DNA of 64,000 nucleotides, from assembly GCF_021341785.1 (NCBI RefSeq), contig NZ_JAJTTF010000011.1:92135-156134 (forward strand), read 5' to 3'. Both the position numbers and the translations under genes were made by a program. Position 1 is the first letter of the stretch; each line of letters begins with the position of its first letter. Origin of the DNA: Microbacterium sp. Au-Mic1. GTDB lineage: Bacteria; Actinomycetota; Actinomycetes; Actinomycetales; Microbacteriaceae. Shown piece after piece: positions 35,586-44,739 of the stretch. Below the pieces are notes generated by a model that searched no databases, was not told the DNA's origin, and was given only the letters and a program-made list of their open reading frames with translations.

Positions 35586-36677
35586 TCAGGACCACTGGGT
35601 GGACAGCGGGATCCGCACCTGCTTCATCCACTCCTTGCGCTGGAAGTCGCGCGCCTTGATCGTCACGGACTTCGCGCCGACCTCGACCTGCAGACCCTGG
35701 TTGAAGCCGCCGGGCACGACGGACTCGCCACCCGAGCCGTTGTCGGTCCAGCCGGTCTGGATCGCACCGGTGTTCACCACGTTGAAGCCGTCGAGGTTGC
35801 CGGTGCCCGCCACGATCCGGCGCGCGTACCAGTCGGAGAGCGCCAGATCCCAGTGCGTGTGCCCCGTGAACAGGAAGACATCGGGGTGGCGCCCCAGCAG
35901 ATCCAGCAGGCGGTCGGTCTGCAGATAGTCCGACATGTAGAGCTTGTTCCGCGAGCCCGAGACGGTGTTCGGCAGCGGGTGGTGGCTGATCACCATGACG
36001 GGACGCTTGCGGTCGCGCCAGTACCAGAGCCGGTCCTCGAGCCAGGCGAACTGCGCGTCGCTCATCCACACCTCATCCCAGAGAGTGGCGTCGTGGTAGT
36101 GCATGTACTTCTCGGTGCCGATCATGAGCACCGGGACGTCGCCGAAGACCTGCTCGTTGTAGATGGTGTTGCGGCCCGCGAAGTTGTAGAAGCTCTTGAA
36201 CAGCGAGTCCTCCGTGGTGCCGTTGGGCCAGGTGGCCTGGGCGAGAGTGTTCGGGTCGGAGTACTTCGGCACGTAGAACTCGTGGTTGCCGATGGCCCAC
36301 GCGAGCGACTTCGGTGCGGGGTTCGCGGCGAGCACCTTGCTCACCTGCGCGTACTCGAAGTCGTAGCCGCGCGGGGTGATGTCACCGGCGATCGCGATGC
36401 CCTTGCTGCCCGGGTTGATCTGGGCGATGTCCTGCAGCGCAACCGCGAAGTCGGCGAGGTCGCCCTGGATGTCGCTGATGACGTTGAAAGCGGTGACGGA
36501 TCCGCCGCCGTTGCCGTTGCCGTTGCCGTTGTTGCCCTGTCCGTTGCCGTTGCCCGGCCCCGTGCCGTTGCCGTTGCCGGCGGGCAGCACCCGCGCGGAA
36601 GCCGAGGCCGCCGTCTCTACCGCCAGGAGCGCCCCGGCTGCGGCACCGGAGGTGATGAGTGAGCGTCGAGAGATCAC
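35586..36677 (-). CDS. Tat-exported metallophosphoesterase with Asn-Gly linker
   Basis: 363 residues, GTG start with AGGA before it. The Tat signal S-R-R-S-L-I-T-S-G-A-A-A-G-A-L-L is followed by a linker of G-N-G-N-G-T-G-P repeats (about residues 40-60). The calcineurin-type fold shows I-S-D-I-Q-G-D, A-G-D-I, G-N-H-E and the histidines S-H-H-P-L-P and T-G-H-T-H. It acts outside the cell on an unknown phosphoester. Confidence 0.9.
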   Translation of the reverse strand: MISRRSLITSGAAAGALLAVETAASASARVLPAGNGNGTGPGNGNGQGNNGNGNGNGGGSVTAFNVISDIQGDLADFAVALQDIAQINPGSKGIAIAGDITPRGYDFEYAQVSKVLAANPAPKSLAWAIGNHEFYVPKYSDPNTLAQATWPNGTTEDSLFKSFYNFAGRNTIYNEQVFGDVPVLMIGTEKYMHYHDATLWDEVWMSDAQFAWLEDRLWYWRDRKRPVMVISHHPLPNTVSGSRNKLYMSDYLQTDRLLDLLGRHPDVFLFTGHTHWDLALSDWYARRIVAGTGNLDGFNVVNTGAIQTGWTDNGSGGESVVPGGFNQGLQVEVGAKSVTIKARDFQRKEWMKQVRIPLSTQWS

Positions 36678-36832
36678 GATGTTCCTTTGCTGTCGCAGAA
36701 CCGTCTGTCTCTTCGAGATCAGCAAAGGCACGCGAACAGCGCATGAACGGACGACGACATCGTGGCCTCGATCGGCGGCCGAGGTCGAATCGCTGCGCCG
36801 AGTGTGCGCATTGGGCCGGATCCCGCACACGG

Positions 36833-36869
36833 CGATGCCGGGCGTCCCGTCTGGGAGCGCCCGGCATCG
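36833..36869 (-). terminator. Terminator of the NitT/TauT-type ABC operon
   Basis: CGATGCCGGGCG (36833-36844) pairs with 36858-36869. It follows the substrate-binding gene on the minus strand. Confidence 0.7.
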
Positions 36870-36887
36870 TCGTGATTCGGCGGGATC

Positions 36888-36921
36888 AGGACCGGATCCG
36901 GATCAGGACCGGATCCGGATC
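36888..36921. repeat. 17-base tandem repeat
   Basis: AGGACCGGATCCGGATC occurs twice in tandem. It lies between the substrate-binding gene and its terminator. Confidence 0.6.
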
Positions 36922-36943
36922 GGCGACCCTGACAGGATCCTGA

Positions 36944-38044
36944 TCAGCCGTCGGAACCCGCGGCCGTGGTGGTCACCTTCGTGCCGGCGTCCTTGTTGGC
37001 CTTCTGCGCGTAGTCGTTCGTGAAGGTCTTGGAGATGTCGACCTTCGAGGTGTCCAGACCGAGCTGCTTCTCCATGTCGAGCACCGTCTTGGGTCCCCCG
37101 GCGGGCATGATCCCGTCGGGCAGGAACTGCCCCTTGTCGGTGGTGAGACCGGCCACGTACTGGTCCTTGGTGATCGTGGAGTTGTTCACGTACTCGGCGG
37201 GCAGCTTGTTCGCGATGTCCGCCGCGGAGTGCTGGTCGATCCAGTGCATCGTGGCGACCAGGGCGTTCACGACCCGCTGCGTCGCGTCCTTGTGCGCGTT
37301 CACCCACTCCGAGCGGCCGAGCAGACCCGCCGCCGGCCACGCTCCGCCGAGCGCCTTCTGCGCGCCCTCGGTGGTGGCGAGGTCGACGACCGTGTCGGCG
37401 ACCTTCTGCGTGGTGAGCGCGGTCACCGTCGGCTGCGTGGTCATCGCGCAGTCCGCCGAGCCCTGCTTGAGGGCGGCGATCGCGGTCGCGCCGGCGTGCA
37501 CGGCGACGGTCTGGTAGTCGCTCGTGGACAGCCCGCCCTTGTGCGCGATGAACTGCGTGAGCTTGTCCGTGCCCGAACCCAGGTCGGTGACTCCCATGTT
37601 CTTGCCCTTGATGTCGGACGGGTTCTTCACGCCGCTCTTGTCGGTGCACATCAGACGCTCGCCCGGGGCGCCCGACAGCTGCACGACGTCGATGACCTCC
37701 TTGCCCTTGGGCTGCAGCTCGATCGTGTGGTTGTACCAGGCGCCGGCGAAGTCGACCTGGCCGGAGATCATCGCGTCCTCGGCGCCGACGCCGCCGTTCT
37801 GCTCCGTGGAGAGCTCGACGTTCACGCCGAACTTCTTGTAGAAGCCGAGCTGGTCGGCGAGTTTGTACGGCAGGTAGATCTGCTTGTCGATGCCACCGAC
37901 CATGATCTTCACGGTCTCAGGCGAGGAGCCGTTCGCTCCGGCGGTGCTGGATCCGGAGGATCCGGACGCTCCGCCGCTGCAGGCTGCGAGGCTGAGCATC
38001 AGTGCTCCGGCCGCCGCGACGGCGACGATGCCGCGCTTGTTCAT
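36944..38044 (-). CDS. ABC transporter substrate-binding lipoprotein (NitT/TauT type)
   Basis: 366 residues. The lipobox L-S-L-A-A-C-S (about 17-23) anchors it. The mature part has the NMT1/THI5-like pattern: Y-L-P-Y-K-L-A-D-Q-L-G-F-Y-K-K-F-G-V-N-V, G-Q-V-D-F-A-G-A-W-Y-N-H, M-G-V-T-D-L-G-S-G-T-D. Ligand is a small anion, sulfonate or pyrimidine-like compound; I cannot choose. It is the last gene of a three-gene operon, divergent from a two-component system. Confidence 0.92.
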   Translation of the reverse strand: MNKRGIVAVAAAGALMLSLAACSGGASGSSGSSTAGANGSSPETVKIMVGGIDKQIYLPYKLADQLGFYKKFGVNVELSTEQNGGVGAEDAMISGQVDFAGAWYNHTIELQPKGKEVIDVVQLSGAPGERLMCTDKSGVKNPSDIKGKNMGVTDLGSGTDKLTQFIAHKGGLSTSDYQTVAVHAGATAIAALKQGSADCAMTTQPTVTALTTQKVADTVVDLATTEGAQKALGGAWPAAGLLGRSEWVNAHKDATQRVVNALVATMHWIDQHSAADIANKLPAEYVNNSTITKDQYVAGLTTDKGQFLPDGIMPAGGPKTVLDMEKQLGLDTSKVDISKTFTNDYAQKANKDAGTKVTTTAAGSDG

Positions 38045-38112
38045 GTGGGTTTCCTTTCGTTGCGCCGATCGGGCCGGCGTTCCTGGTGAGGAGGGATTGC
38101 GAGGGGAGGGGA

Positions 38113-39078
38113 TCAGATCGACGAGGCCTCGGACCGCGTCGGCGGGCGCCAGCGCAGCACGCGCTTCTCGAGCAGGGAGATCAGGTACTCGGCGACGAGC
38201 GTGAACACAGCGATGATGACCATGCAGGCGAACACCGTGTTCGGGTCGAAGGATCCCTGCGCCTGGCTGATGATGAGGCCGATGCCGCGCTGTGCGCCCA
38301 GCACCTCCGCGACCAGCGCGCCGATGATGGCGAAGCCGAAGGCCGTGTGCAGGCTCGCGATGATCCACGTCATCGCAGACGGGATCGTGACGTGGCGGGC
38401 GACCTGCAGCGGCGACGCACCCAGCACCCGCACGTTCGAGACGAGGTTCGGATCCACCTCCCGCACGCCCTGGAAGGCGTTGAAGAAGACGGCGAAGAAC
38501 ACCAGCACCGCGGCGAGGAGCACCTTGGCCGGCATTCCGAGACCGAACGCGACGATGAAGATCGAGCCGAGGACGATGCGCGGGATGGCGTTGATGATCT
38601 TGATGTACGGACCGCACACCTCGGCCAGATAGCGATTGCTGCCGAGCAGGATGCCGGCGATCATGCCCGCGAGCGTGCCGACCGCGAAGCCCAGCAGCGC
38701 CTCCTGCACCGTGACCCACAGGTTCTCCCAGATGGATCCGAAGGCCGTGCCCACCGTGAACAGGTGCACCAGGCTGTCCCACACGGCGGTGGGCTGACCG
38801 AAGAAGAACTTGTCCACCCAGCCCATGGCCGTGAACAGCTGCCAGCCGCCGAGCACGACGGCGGCGAGCCCGATCCGGCCGACCCACACCCACACGGTAT
38901 GGCGACGGCGGGCGCGGCGGCCCGCGGCCTGCAATTCGGCTTCGGTCTGGATCTCGGGACGGAAGAAGTTGCGCGGGTCGTCGGCCGCGTAGCCGAGCGA
39001 TCCCGTGATGTCGGTGCGGGGCGGAGTGTTCACCGCAGCGATCCCGGCGTCGGAGATCCGCTCCGTCGCCGCGGTCAT
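38113..39078 (-). CDS. ABC transporter permease (NitT/TauT type)
   Basis: 321 residues, about six helices. The EAA-like motif is V-R-V-L-G-A-S-P-L-Q-V-A-R-H-V-T-I-P. A ~65-residue charged N-terminus precedes helix 1. It overlaps the ATPase stop (ATGA). Confidence 0.92.
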   Translation of the reverse strand: MTAATERISDAGIAAVNTPPRTDITGSLGYAADDPRNFFRPEIQTEAELQAAGRRARRRHTVWVWVGRIGLAAVVLGGWQLFTAMGWVDKFFFGQPTAVWDSLVHLFTVGTAFGSIWENLWVTVQEALLGFAVGTLAGMIAGILLGSNRYLAEVCGPYIKIINAIPRIVLGSIFIVAFGLGMPAKVLLAAVLVFFAVFFNAFQGVREVDPNLVSNVRVLGASPLQVARHVTIPSAMTWIIASLHTAFGFAIIGALVAEVLGAQRGIGLIISQAQGSFDPNTVFACMVIIAVFTLVAEYLISLLEKRVLRWRPPTRSEASSI

Positions 39079-39932
39079 GCTGCCACCGCCGCGGTCTGCG
39101 CGTAGGCCCGGTCGACCTCTTCGCGCAGCGACTCCCAGATCTGGCCCTGCAGCTCGAGGAAGCGGCCCTCATGGCGGATCTGCTGCACGTCGCCGCGGGG
39201 GCGGGGCAGGTCGATCTCGAACACGTCCTTCACGGTGCCGGGGCTCGAGGTCATGATGACCACCCGGTCGGCGAGCGCGACGGCCTCGTCCAGGTCATGC
39301 GTGATGAACAGCACGGACGGCCGCAACTCCTCCCACAGCTGCAGCAGCTCGGTCTGCATGATCGCCTTGGTCTGCACATCCAGCGCGCCGAACGGCTCAT
39401 CCATGAGCAGGATCCGCGGACGGTTGATGAGCGCTGCCGCCATCGCGACGCGCTTGCGCATACCGCCGGACAGCTGGTGCGGGTAGCGGTCCTCGAAGCC
39501 GGCGAGCCCCACGCGGCGCAGCCAGTCGAGGGCCAGCGCCGTGGCCTCCTTCTTCGGCGTGCCCGTGAGCACGGGGCCGACCATGACGTTGTTCAGCACG
39601 GTCTTCCACGGGAACAGCGAGTCCGCCTGGAACATGTAGCTGACCCCCTGCGTGATGCCGTCGACGATGCGGCCGCCGACGCTCACGGATCCGGCCGACG
39701 GCTTCTCGAGGCCGGAGACCTGCGCGAGCGTGGTCGACTTGCCGCAGCCGGTCGGTCCGACGATCGCGCAGAACTGACCCGGCTCGACGGTCAGCGACAC
39801 GTCGCGGATCGCGGTGAAGGTGTCGCCCTTCGGGGTGAGGAAGCGCTTGGTGAGGCCGACGATCTCGATGCCGGCGGCGGGTCCGCCGACATCGGGGGCG
39901 CGGCCGGCGCCGGGGGAACGTGTGTCGCTCAT
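39075..39932 (-). CDS. ABC transporter ATPase (NitT/TauT type)
   Basis: 285 residues. Walker A G-P-T-G-C-G-K-S is at 59-66, the signature L-S-G-G-M-R-K-R and Walker B I-L-L-M-D-E-P-F-G-A-L-D follow, and T-H-D-L-D-E is the switch. First gene of the operon. Confidence 0.95.
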   Translation of the reverse strand: MSDTRSPGAGRAPDVGGPAAGIEIVGLTKRFLTPKGDTFTAIRDVSLTVEPGQFCAIVGPTGCGKSTTLAQVSGLEKPSAGSVSVGGRIVDGITQGVSYMFQADSLFPWKTVLNNVMVGPVLTGTPKKEATALALDWLRRVGLAGFEDRYPHQLSGGMRKRVAMAAALINRPRILLMDEPFGALDVQTKAIMQTELLQLWEELRPSVLFITHDLDEAVALADRVVIMTSSPGTVKDVFEIDLPRPRGDVQQIRHEGRFLELQGQIWESLREEVDRAYAQTAAVAA

Positions 39933-40044
39933 GGCACGAAGACCTCTCTGTCTGTGTCTGCTCGCCGCGGCGACGACGCCGGGCGATGGATCGATGCTCG
40001 CCCGCCGCCCGCATCGCTGTCGTGCTTGCGCGCATTGCCCGCCG

Positions 40045-40074
40045 TTTCGGGCGTTGTCGCACCTTTTGGGCGTT
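40045..40074. promoter_or_regulatory. Direct repeats between ABC operon and sensor kinase
   Basis: TTTCGGGCGTT (40045-40055) and TTTTGGGCGTT (40064-40074), 19 bases apart, in the divergent promoter region. Probable response-regulator site, unproven. Confidence 0.4.
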
Positions 40075-40119
40075 CTGTGCACGGTCGCGACATGACGGAC
40101 GGTGAGAGAATCCGGTGTG

Positions 40120-41778
40120 ATGCGACGACGGATCCGGAGACTGTCGAGCCTGATCCTGCTGGCTCAGGTCGCGATCCTCAGCGCCTCGCTGCTGATCGGG
40201 TTCGTGCTGTTCGCGATCACCGCCCGCGCCAACCTCACCAGCGACTACCAGGACCGCGCGGCGGACATCGCGCAGACCTTCGCCGAGATGCCTGCCGTGC
40301 AGGGCTGCCTCTCCTCCGGCGGCGGCGCCTGCGACGACGTGCAGCAGCTCGCCACGGCGACGACGCAGCGCACCGGCGCCGCCTACGTCGTCGTCATCGA
40401 CATGGACCGGGTGCGGCATTCCCATCCGAACCCCGCCCTGATCGGCAAGAAGGTCTCGGAAGACATCATCGCCCGCGACGGCGAGGTGCATCGGGGCACC
40501 GACGTCGGATCGACCGGCACGACCGCGAACGCCCGCGTGCCGGTGTTCGCGGGCTCCACCCGCACGGTCATCGGCGAGGTGTCGGTCGGCATCAGGGAGT
40601 CGAGCGTCGCGGCGGAGCTGCTCGGACAGCTGCCGATCTACGCGACCTGGATCGTGCTGGCGTTCGCGATCGGGACGGCGGTGTCGTTCGGCCTCGCCGC
40701 ACTGCTGAAGCGTCGCACGTTCGGACTCGAGCTCGACGAGATCGCCCGCCTGCTGCAGGAGCGCGAGGCGACCCTGCACGGCATCCGGGAGGGCGTGATC
40801 GCGATCGATCCTGCGGGGCGGATCACGGTGGTGAACGACGAGGCCCAGCGCCTGCTGCGCCTGCCCGAAGGCGCTCGTGGGCGTCGCCTCGACGACGTGC
40901 TCGTCGCGAGCCCGATCCGCGAGGCGCTCACCGGCACGACCGAGGTGAAGGACGCGATCGCCGTGACCGACGCGGGCGTGCTCGTGCTCAACCGCATGCC
41001 GGTCACCCTCGCCGGGCGACCGCACGGCGCCGTGCTCACGCTGCAGGATCGCACCGAGGTCACCGGCCTCACCCAGGAGCTCGACGGCGAGCGCAGCTTC
41101 GCCGAGTCGATCCGCGCGCAGCAGCACGAGTTCTCGAACCGGATGCATGCGGTCGCGGGGCTGCTCGAGCTGGGGCGGACGGAGGAGGCGCTGCAGTATC
41201 TGAACGAGATCCGCGGCACCTCGGCCGACCTCGACCGCACCCTGCGCACCCACGTGGGCGCACCCATGATCGTGGGCCTGCTGCTGGGCAAGGCCGCGGA
41301 GGCGAACGAGCGCGGCATCGATCTGGCGATCGCGCCCGAGACGGATCTCGGATCCGCATCCGATCGTCTGCAGGCGCTCGTCACGATCCTCGGCAACCTC
41401 ATCGACAACGCGTTCGACGCGCTGTCCGACTCCCCCGGGCCGCGCCGCGTGACCGTCGCGATCGTCGAGACCCCTGACGCCCTGACCGTGCGCGTCGCCG
41501 ACAACGGCCCCGGCGTACCGGACGGCTCCGTCCCGCGCATCTTCGAGAGCGGCTACACGACCAAGCGCGGGGCCCTGGCGCGGCACGGCGGGCTCGGACT
41601 GTCGCTCGTGCACACGACGGCGAGCCGGCTCGGCGGCACCGTCTCGGTCGCAAGCGACGGCGGCGCCGCGTTCACCGTGGTGATCCCGCGGTCCGGCGGC
41701 GAGTCGGCTGCGGAAGCTGTGAGCACGGACGCGCCGGGCTCTGCAACCGCCGCCCCGACGCAGGGAGGCGTCCGATGA
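40120..41778 (+). CDS. CitA/DcuS-type sensor histidine kinase
   Basis: 552 residues from ATG 40120; GTG 40102 is a possible earlier start. Helix 1 is at about 8-35, an extracytoplasmic PDC sensor with R-H-S-H-P-N-P (near residues 99-105) follows, then helix 2 near 174-195, a PAS domain, and the kinase core: phosphoacceptor His336 in Q-Q-H-E-F-S-N, N box N-L-I-D-N-A-F-D-A and G-G-L-G-L-S. The PDC type usually senses citrate or C4-dicarboxylates, so the neighbouring transporter may handle such a ligand. Confidence 0.92.
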   Translation: MRRRIRRLSSLILLAQVAILSASLLIGFVLFAITARANLTSDYQDRAADIAQTFAEMPAVQGCLSSGGGACDDVQQLATATTQRTGAAYVVVIDMDRVRHSHPNPALIGKKVSEDIIARDGEVHRGTDVGSTGTTANARVPVFAGSTRTVIGEVSVGIRESSVAAELLGQLPIYATWIVLAFAIGTAVSFGLAALLKRRTFGLELDEIARLLQEREATLHGIREGVIAIDPAGRITVVNDEAQRLLRLPEGARGRRLDDVLVASPIREALTGTTEVKDAIAVTDAGVLVLNRMPVTLAGRPHGAVLTLQDRTEVTGLTQELDGERSFAESIRAQQHEFSNRMHAVAGLLELGRTEEALQYLNEIRGTSADLDRTLRTHVGAPMIVGLLLGKAAEANERGIDLAIAPETDLGSASDRLQALVTILGNLIDNAFDALSDSPGPRRVTVAIVETPDALTVRVADNGPGVPDGSVPRIFESGYTTKRGALARHGGLGLSLVHTTASRLGGTVSVASDGGAAFTVVIPRSGGESAAEAVSTDAPGSATAAPTQGGVR

Positions 41779-42488
41779 CCGACTCCGAGACCACGGTGCT
41801 CGTCGTCGACGACGACTTCCGCGTCGCCAGCGTGCACGTCGGGTTCGTCGAGGCCGTGCCCGGCTTCCGCGTGGTGGGACAGGCCGGATCCGCCGCGGAG
41901 GCGCTGCGGCAGGCGAAGGACCTGCGGCCCGACCTCGTGCTCATGGACGTGTACCTGCCCGACGGCGACGGACTCGAGGTGGTGCGGCAGCTGCTCGCGG
42001 ATCCGGATCTCTCGACGGGCACGGGGACCGGGCCCGCGGTGATCGTGATCTCGGCCGCGAACGACCTCGCGACCGTGCGCCGCGCGGTGCAGCTCGGCGC
42101 GCTGCACTACCTCGTGAAGCCGTTCGGGTTCGCGGAGCTCGCCGAACGGCTGACCGCATACCGGAACGCGCAGGAGCGGATCGCGGCGCTCGGCGACGCC
42201 GCCACGCAGGACGACGTGAACCGGCTCTTCGATCTGCTTCGCCCCGGTCCTGCTCCCGCACCCGAGGAGGGACGCCGGCTCGCCCCCACCCTCCAGGCGG
42301 TGCTCGACGCGGTGACCGCACGGCGCGCCGACGTGTCGGCGCAGGAGATCGCCGCGTCGATCGGCATCAGCCGGACGACCGCGCAGCGCGCTCTCACGCA
42401 GCTCGAACAGTCCGGCCTCGTGCGCCTCGAGCTGCGCTACGGCAGCACCGGCAGACCGGAGCACCGGTACGCGGCGCGGAGACGCTGA
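41775..42488 (+). CDS. CitB-type response regulator
   Basis: 237 residues. The receiver domain has D-D-D at 12-14, phospho-acceptor Asp58 in L-V-L-M-D-V-Y, and K-P-F. The C-terminal helix-turn-helix is Q-E-I-A-A-S-I-G-I-S-R-T-T-A-Q-R-A-L. It overlaps the kinase by four bases and probably drives the divergent ABC operon. Confidence 0.93.
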   Translation: MTDSETTVLVVDDDFRVASVHVGFVEAVPGFRVVGQAGSAAEALRQAKDLRPDLVLMDVYLPDGDGLEVVRQLLADPDLSTGTGTGPAVIVISAANDLATVRRAVQLGALHYLVKPFGFAELAERLTAYRNAQERIAALGDAATQDDVNRLFDLLRPGPAPAPEEGRRLAPTLQAVLDAVTARRADVSAQEIAASIGISRTTAQRALTQLEQSGLVRLELRYGSTGRPEHRYAARRR

Positions 42489-42525
42489 GGCTCGGCCTCC
42501 TGCCGCCGCACTCCCGTGTCTGGCG

Positions 42526-44043
42526 TCAGAGGGACTTCAGGAGCTGGTCCGCCTGAGCCACCCCCGAGCTGTACGACGCCGACACCGTGCTCGTGCGCAT
42601 CCCCGCCCAGAACAGGACGCCGCTCACGGTCGCCGACATGTGGTTCGCATTCCCGCCGCCGCCATACGGTCCCCACGAGTAGGGTTCGTTAGCCCAGTCC
42701 GTCATGACGGCCTTGTGGTAATTCAGGCCCTGGTCTCCGGCGGATCGGCGAACGACCTCCAGCACCGCCTGATACTTCTGCTCGAGCGGGAGGGCGTGCA
42801 GCTCCTTCGCAGCGGCGCCCGTCTCCCAGCCGACGACGACCTGGCCCTTGTAGCCGGGATACGCGACCGAGGCGTTCCACAGCGTGGTCGGGGAACCGTC
42901 CATGGTCTCGGCATACCCCCAGTCGTCCGTGCCGTTGGGCGTGAACACCCTGTCCTTGAACTCGAGCACGCACTTGAAGATGTCCTCGTACGTGAACGCG
43001 TCGAAGGCTGCCCACTTGTTGGCCGGCAGCCCCGGGGAGAAGGCGATGTCGCGACGCTTCATCACACCGGCGGGCACCGCGAAGATCACCCGGCGCCCGA
43101 ACATCACGCCCTTCGAGGTGCGCAGTTCGACGCCGCTGGCCGTGTAGGCGACCTCCTGCACGACGGTCTGCAGCAGCACGGGCACCGTACCGGCGATGAC
43201 GCGCAGCAGCTGGTCGTAGCCGCCGATGATCTTGTAGTCGCCGTCGTCGTAGCGCGAGTCGTTCGGATCCAGGATCTCCTGCGCGGGCGCCTGCTCGGGA
43301 TGCAGGGTGTAGCGGATGCACTTGCGCAGCGGGCCGGCGACCTCCGACGCGGCCGTGTTGTACAGCGGCTCGCTGTCGTCGGTCAGCCGGTAGTTCAGGC
43401 CGCTCGGCGTGTTCGCCGAGGTCACCCCGATGCGCGCCAGGTAGGCGTCCGCCATCTCCCCGGCCTGCACGGCCGGCAGCTGCTTGTTCTGTCCGGCCGG
43501 ATCGTACGGCACGAGGGAGGCGGGCATGCCGAGCGGGAACAGCCACGACGTCGGCGAATCCCACTGGTGCCACTGCGACGACGGCGAGGACGAGGGCGCG
43601 TTGCCGAGGCGGATGTAGTTGTTCCGGAACATCCGCATGTCGAACCCGGCCTGTTGGATCCAGGGGTAGGTCGATGCATAGGGACCGCCGTGCACGAGTT
43701 CGCACCCGCGCTCGACGGGGATCCCCATCGATGTCCGGTCCGTGTACATGCGACCGCCGATCCGGTCCCTGGCCTCGACGATCGCCACTCGCAGCGCCGG
43801 ATTCTGGTCGATGAGCCGGCGCGCGGCGCCGATACCCGCGGATCCTGCTCCGACGACGATCACGTCCCATGTGGTCTTGTCCCCCGTCGCATGCGCGAGC
43901 GACGGCGCCCCGTTCCCGTGGCCGTTGCCGGGGGTTGTCGGCGGTGCCGCGACAGCGCGGGTATCGGCGACTCCGGCGGTGGCGATTCCCGCGGCGGCCG
44001 CGAGGCCGCCCAGCAGGATTCCGCGACGACTGATGTTCTCCAT
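42526..44043 (-). CDS. Tat-exported flavin amine oxidase
   Basis: 505 residues. The Tat signal S-R-R-G-I-L-L-G-G (5-13) and a G-N-G-H-G-N-G linker (39-45) precede the FAD motif V-V-G-A-G-S-A-G-I-G-A-A-R-R (63-76) and the R-I-G-G-R-M-Y-T motif. These are monoamine-oxidase/amine-oxidase features. It would oxidise an amine outside the membrane, feeding the aldehyde dehydrogenase next door. Confidence 0.92.
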   Translation of the reverse strand: MENISRRGILLGGLAAAAGIATAGVADTRAVAAPPTTPGNGHGNGAPSLAHATGDKTTWDVIVVGAGSAGIGAARRLIDQNPALRVAIVEARDRIGGRMYTDRTSMGIPVERGCELVHGGPYASTYPWIQQAGFDMRMFRNNYIRLGNAPSSSPSSQWHQWDSPTSWLFPLGMPASLVPYDPAGQNKQLPAVQAGEMADAYLARIGVTSANTPSGLNYRLTDDSEPLYNTAASEVAGPLRKCIRYTLHPEQAPAQEILDPNDSRYDDGDYKIIGGYDQLLRVIAGTVPVLLQTVVQEVAYTASGVELRTSKGVMFGRRVIFAVPAGVMKRRDIAFSPGLPANKWAAFDAFTYEDIFKCVLEFKDRVFTPNGTDDWGYAETMDGSPTTLWNASVAYPGYKGQVVVGWETGAAAKELHALPLEQKYQAVLEVVRRSAGDQGLNYHKAVMTDWANEPYSWGPYGGGGNANHMSATVSGVLFWAGMRTSTVSASYSSGVAQADQLLKSL

Positions 44044-44219
44044 GGTGCAACTCCTTCGTTGGTGGATCGGTGGGGCAGGCACGACGAGCGACCGCGCACC
44101 CCGGGGGGCGCGACGAACACCGGTTTGCGCGTCATCGCGCGACCGCGCGCCGGGGTGGGTCCCGCGCGCCATGCCGTCTGCGGGTGGCGTGCGGGGATCG
44201 GATCGGATCCTGGATGCGC

Positions 44220-44699
44220 CTACTCGGCGCTGGACACCTCGGGCACGCCCCATCCGTAGGCGAGCTTGTGGACTTCGAGCACGAAGAAGGACTCCGTCGA
44301 GACGACACCGTCGAGCGCGCCGATCTTGTTCTCGAGCACGTCGACGATGTGCGCCACGTCGCGGCAGATCACCTCGACCATGACGTCGAACTTCCCGCTT
44401 GTGATGACGACGTAGCTCGTCTCGGGCAGCGCGGCGAGCGCTGCGCAGATCGCGCGGGCCGTTCCAGGCCGCACCTGCACGCCGATGAGCGCCAGCCGGT
44501 CGAAACCGATCGCGAGGGGGTTGGCGATCCCGACGACCTGCAGCACCCCCTCGTCCTCCAGCTTCTTCAGCCGGTAGCGCACCGAGGAGGCGGGCACGTC
44601 GAACTCGTCGGCGAGGCTGGAGAAGGTGCGGCGCCCGTCCACCTGGAGCGCCGCGATGATGCGGCGGTCCAGGTGGTCCAGGCCGTCAAGCTCGTTCAC
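44220..44699 (-). CDS. Lrp/AsnC-family transcriptional regulator
   Basis: 159 residues. Winged helix (L-D-R-R-I-I-A-A-L-Q-V-D-G-R-R-T-F, then S-S-V-R-Y-R-L-K-K-L-E-D-E-G-V-L) and a RAM ligand domain. It is placed between the dehydrogenase and amine oxidase, so it likely controls this catabolic cluster. Confidence 0.92.
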   Translation of the reverse strand: MNELDGLDHLDRRIIAALQVDGRRTFSSLADEFDVPASSVRYRLKKLEDEGVLQVVGIANPLAIGFDRLALIGVQVRPGTARAICAALAALPETSYVVITSGKFDVMVEVICRDVAHIVDVLENKIGALDGVVSTESFFVLEVHKLAYGWGVPEVSSAE

Positions 44700-44739
44700 G
44701 GGATCGAGGCTATCGCGAGGAGGGTCGGGATCCGGTGCA

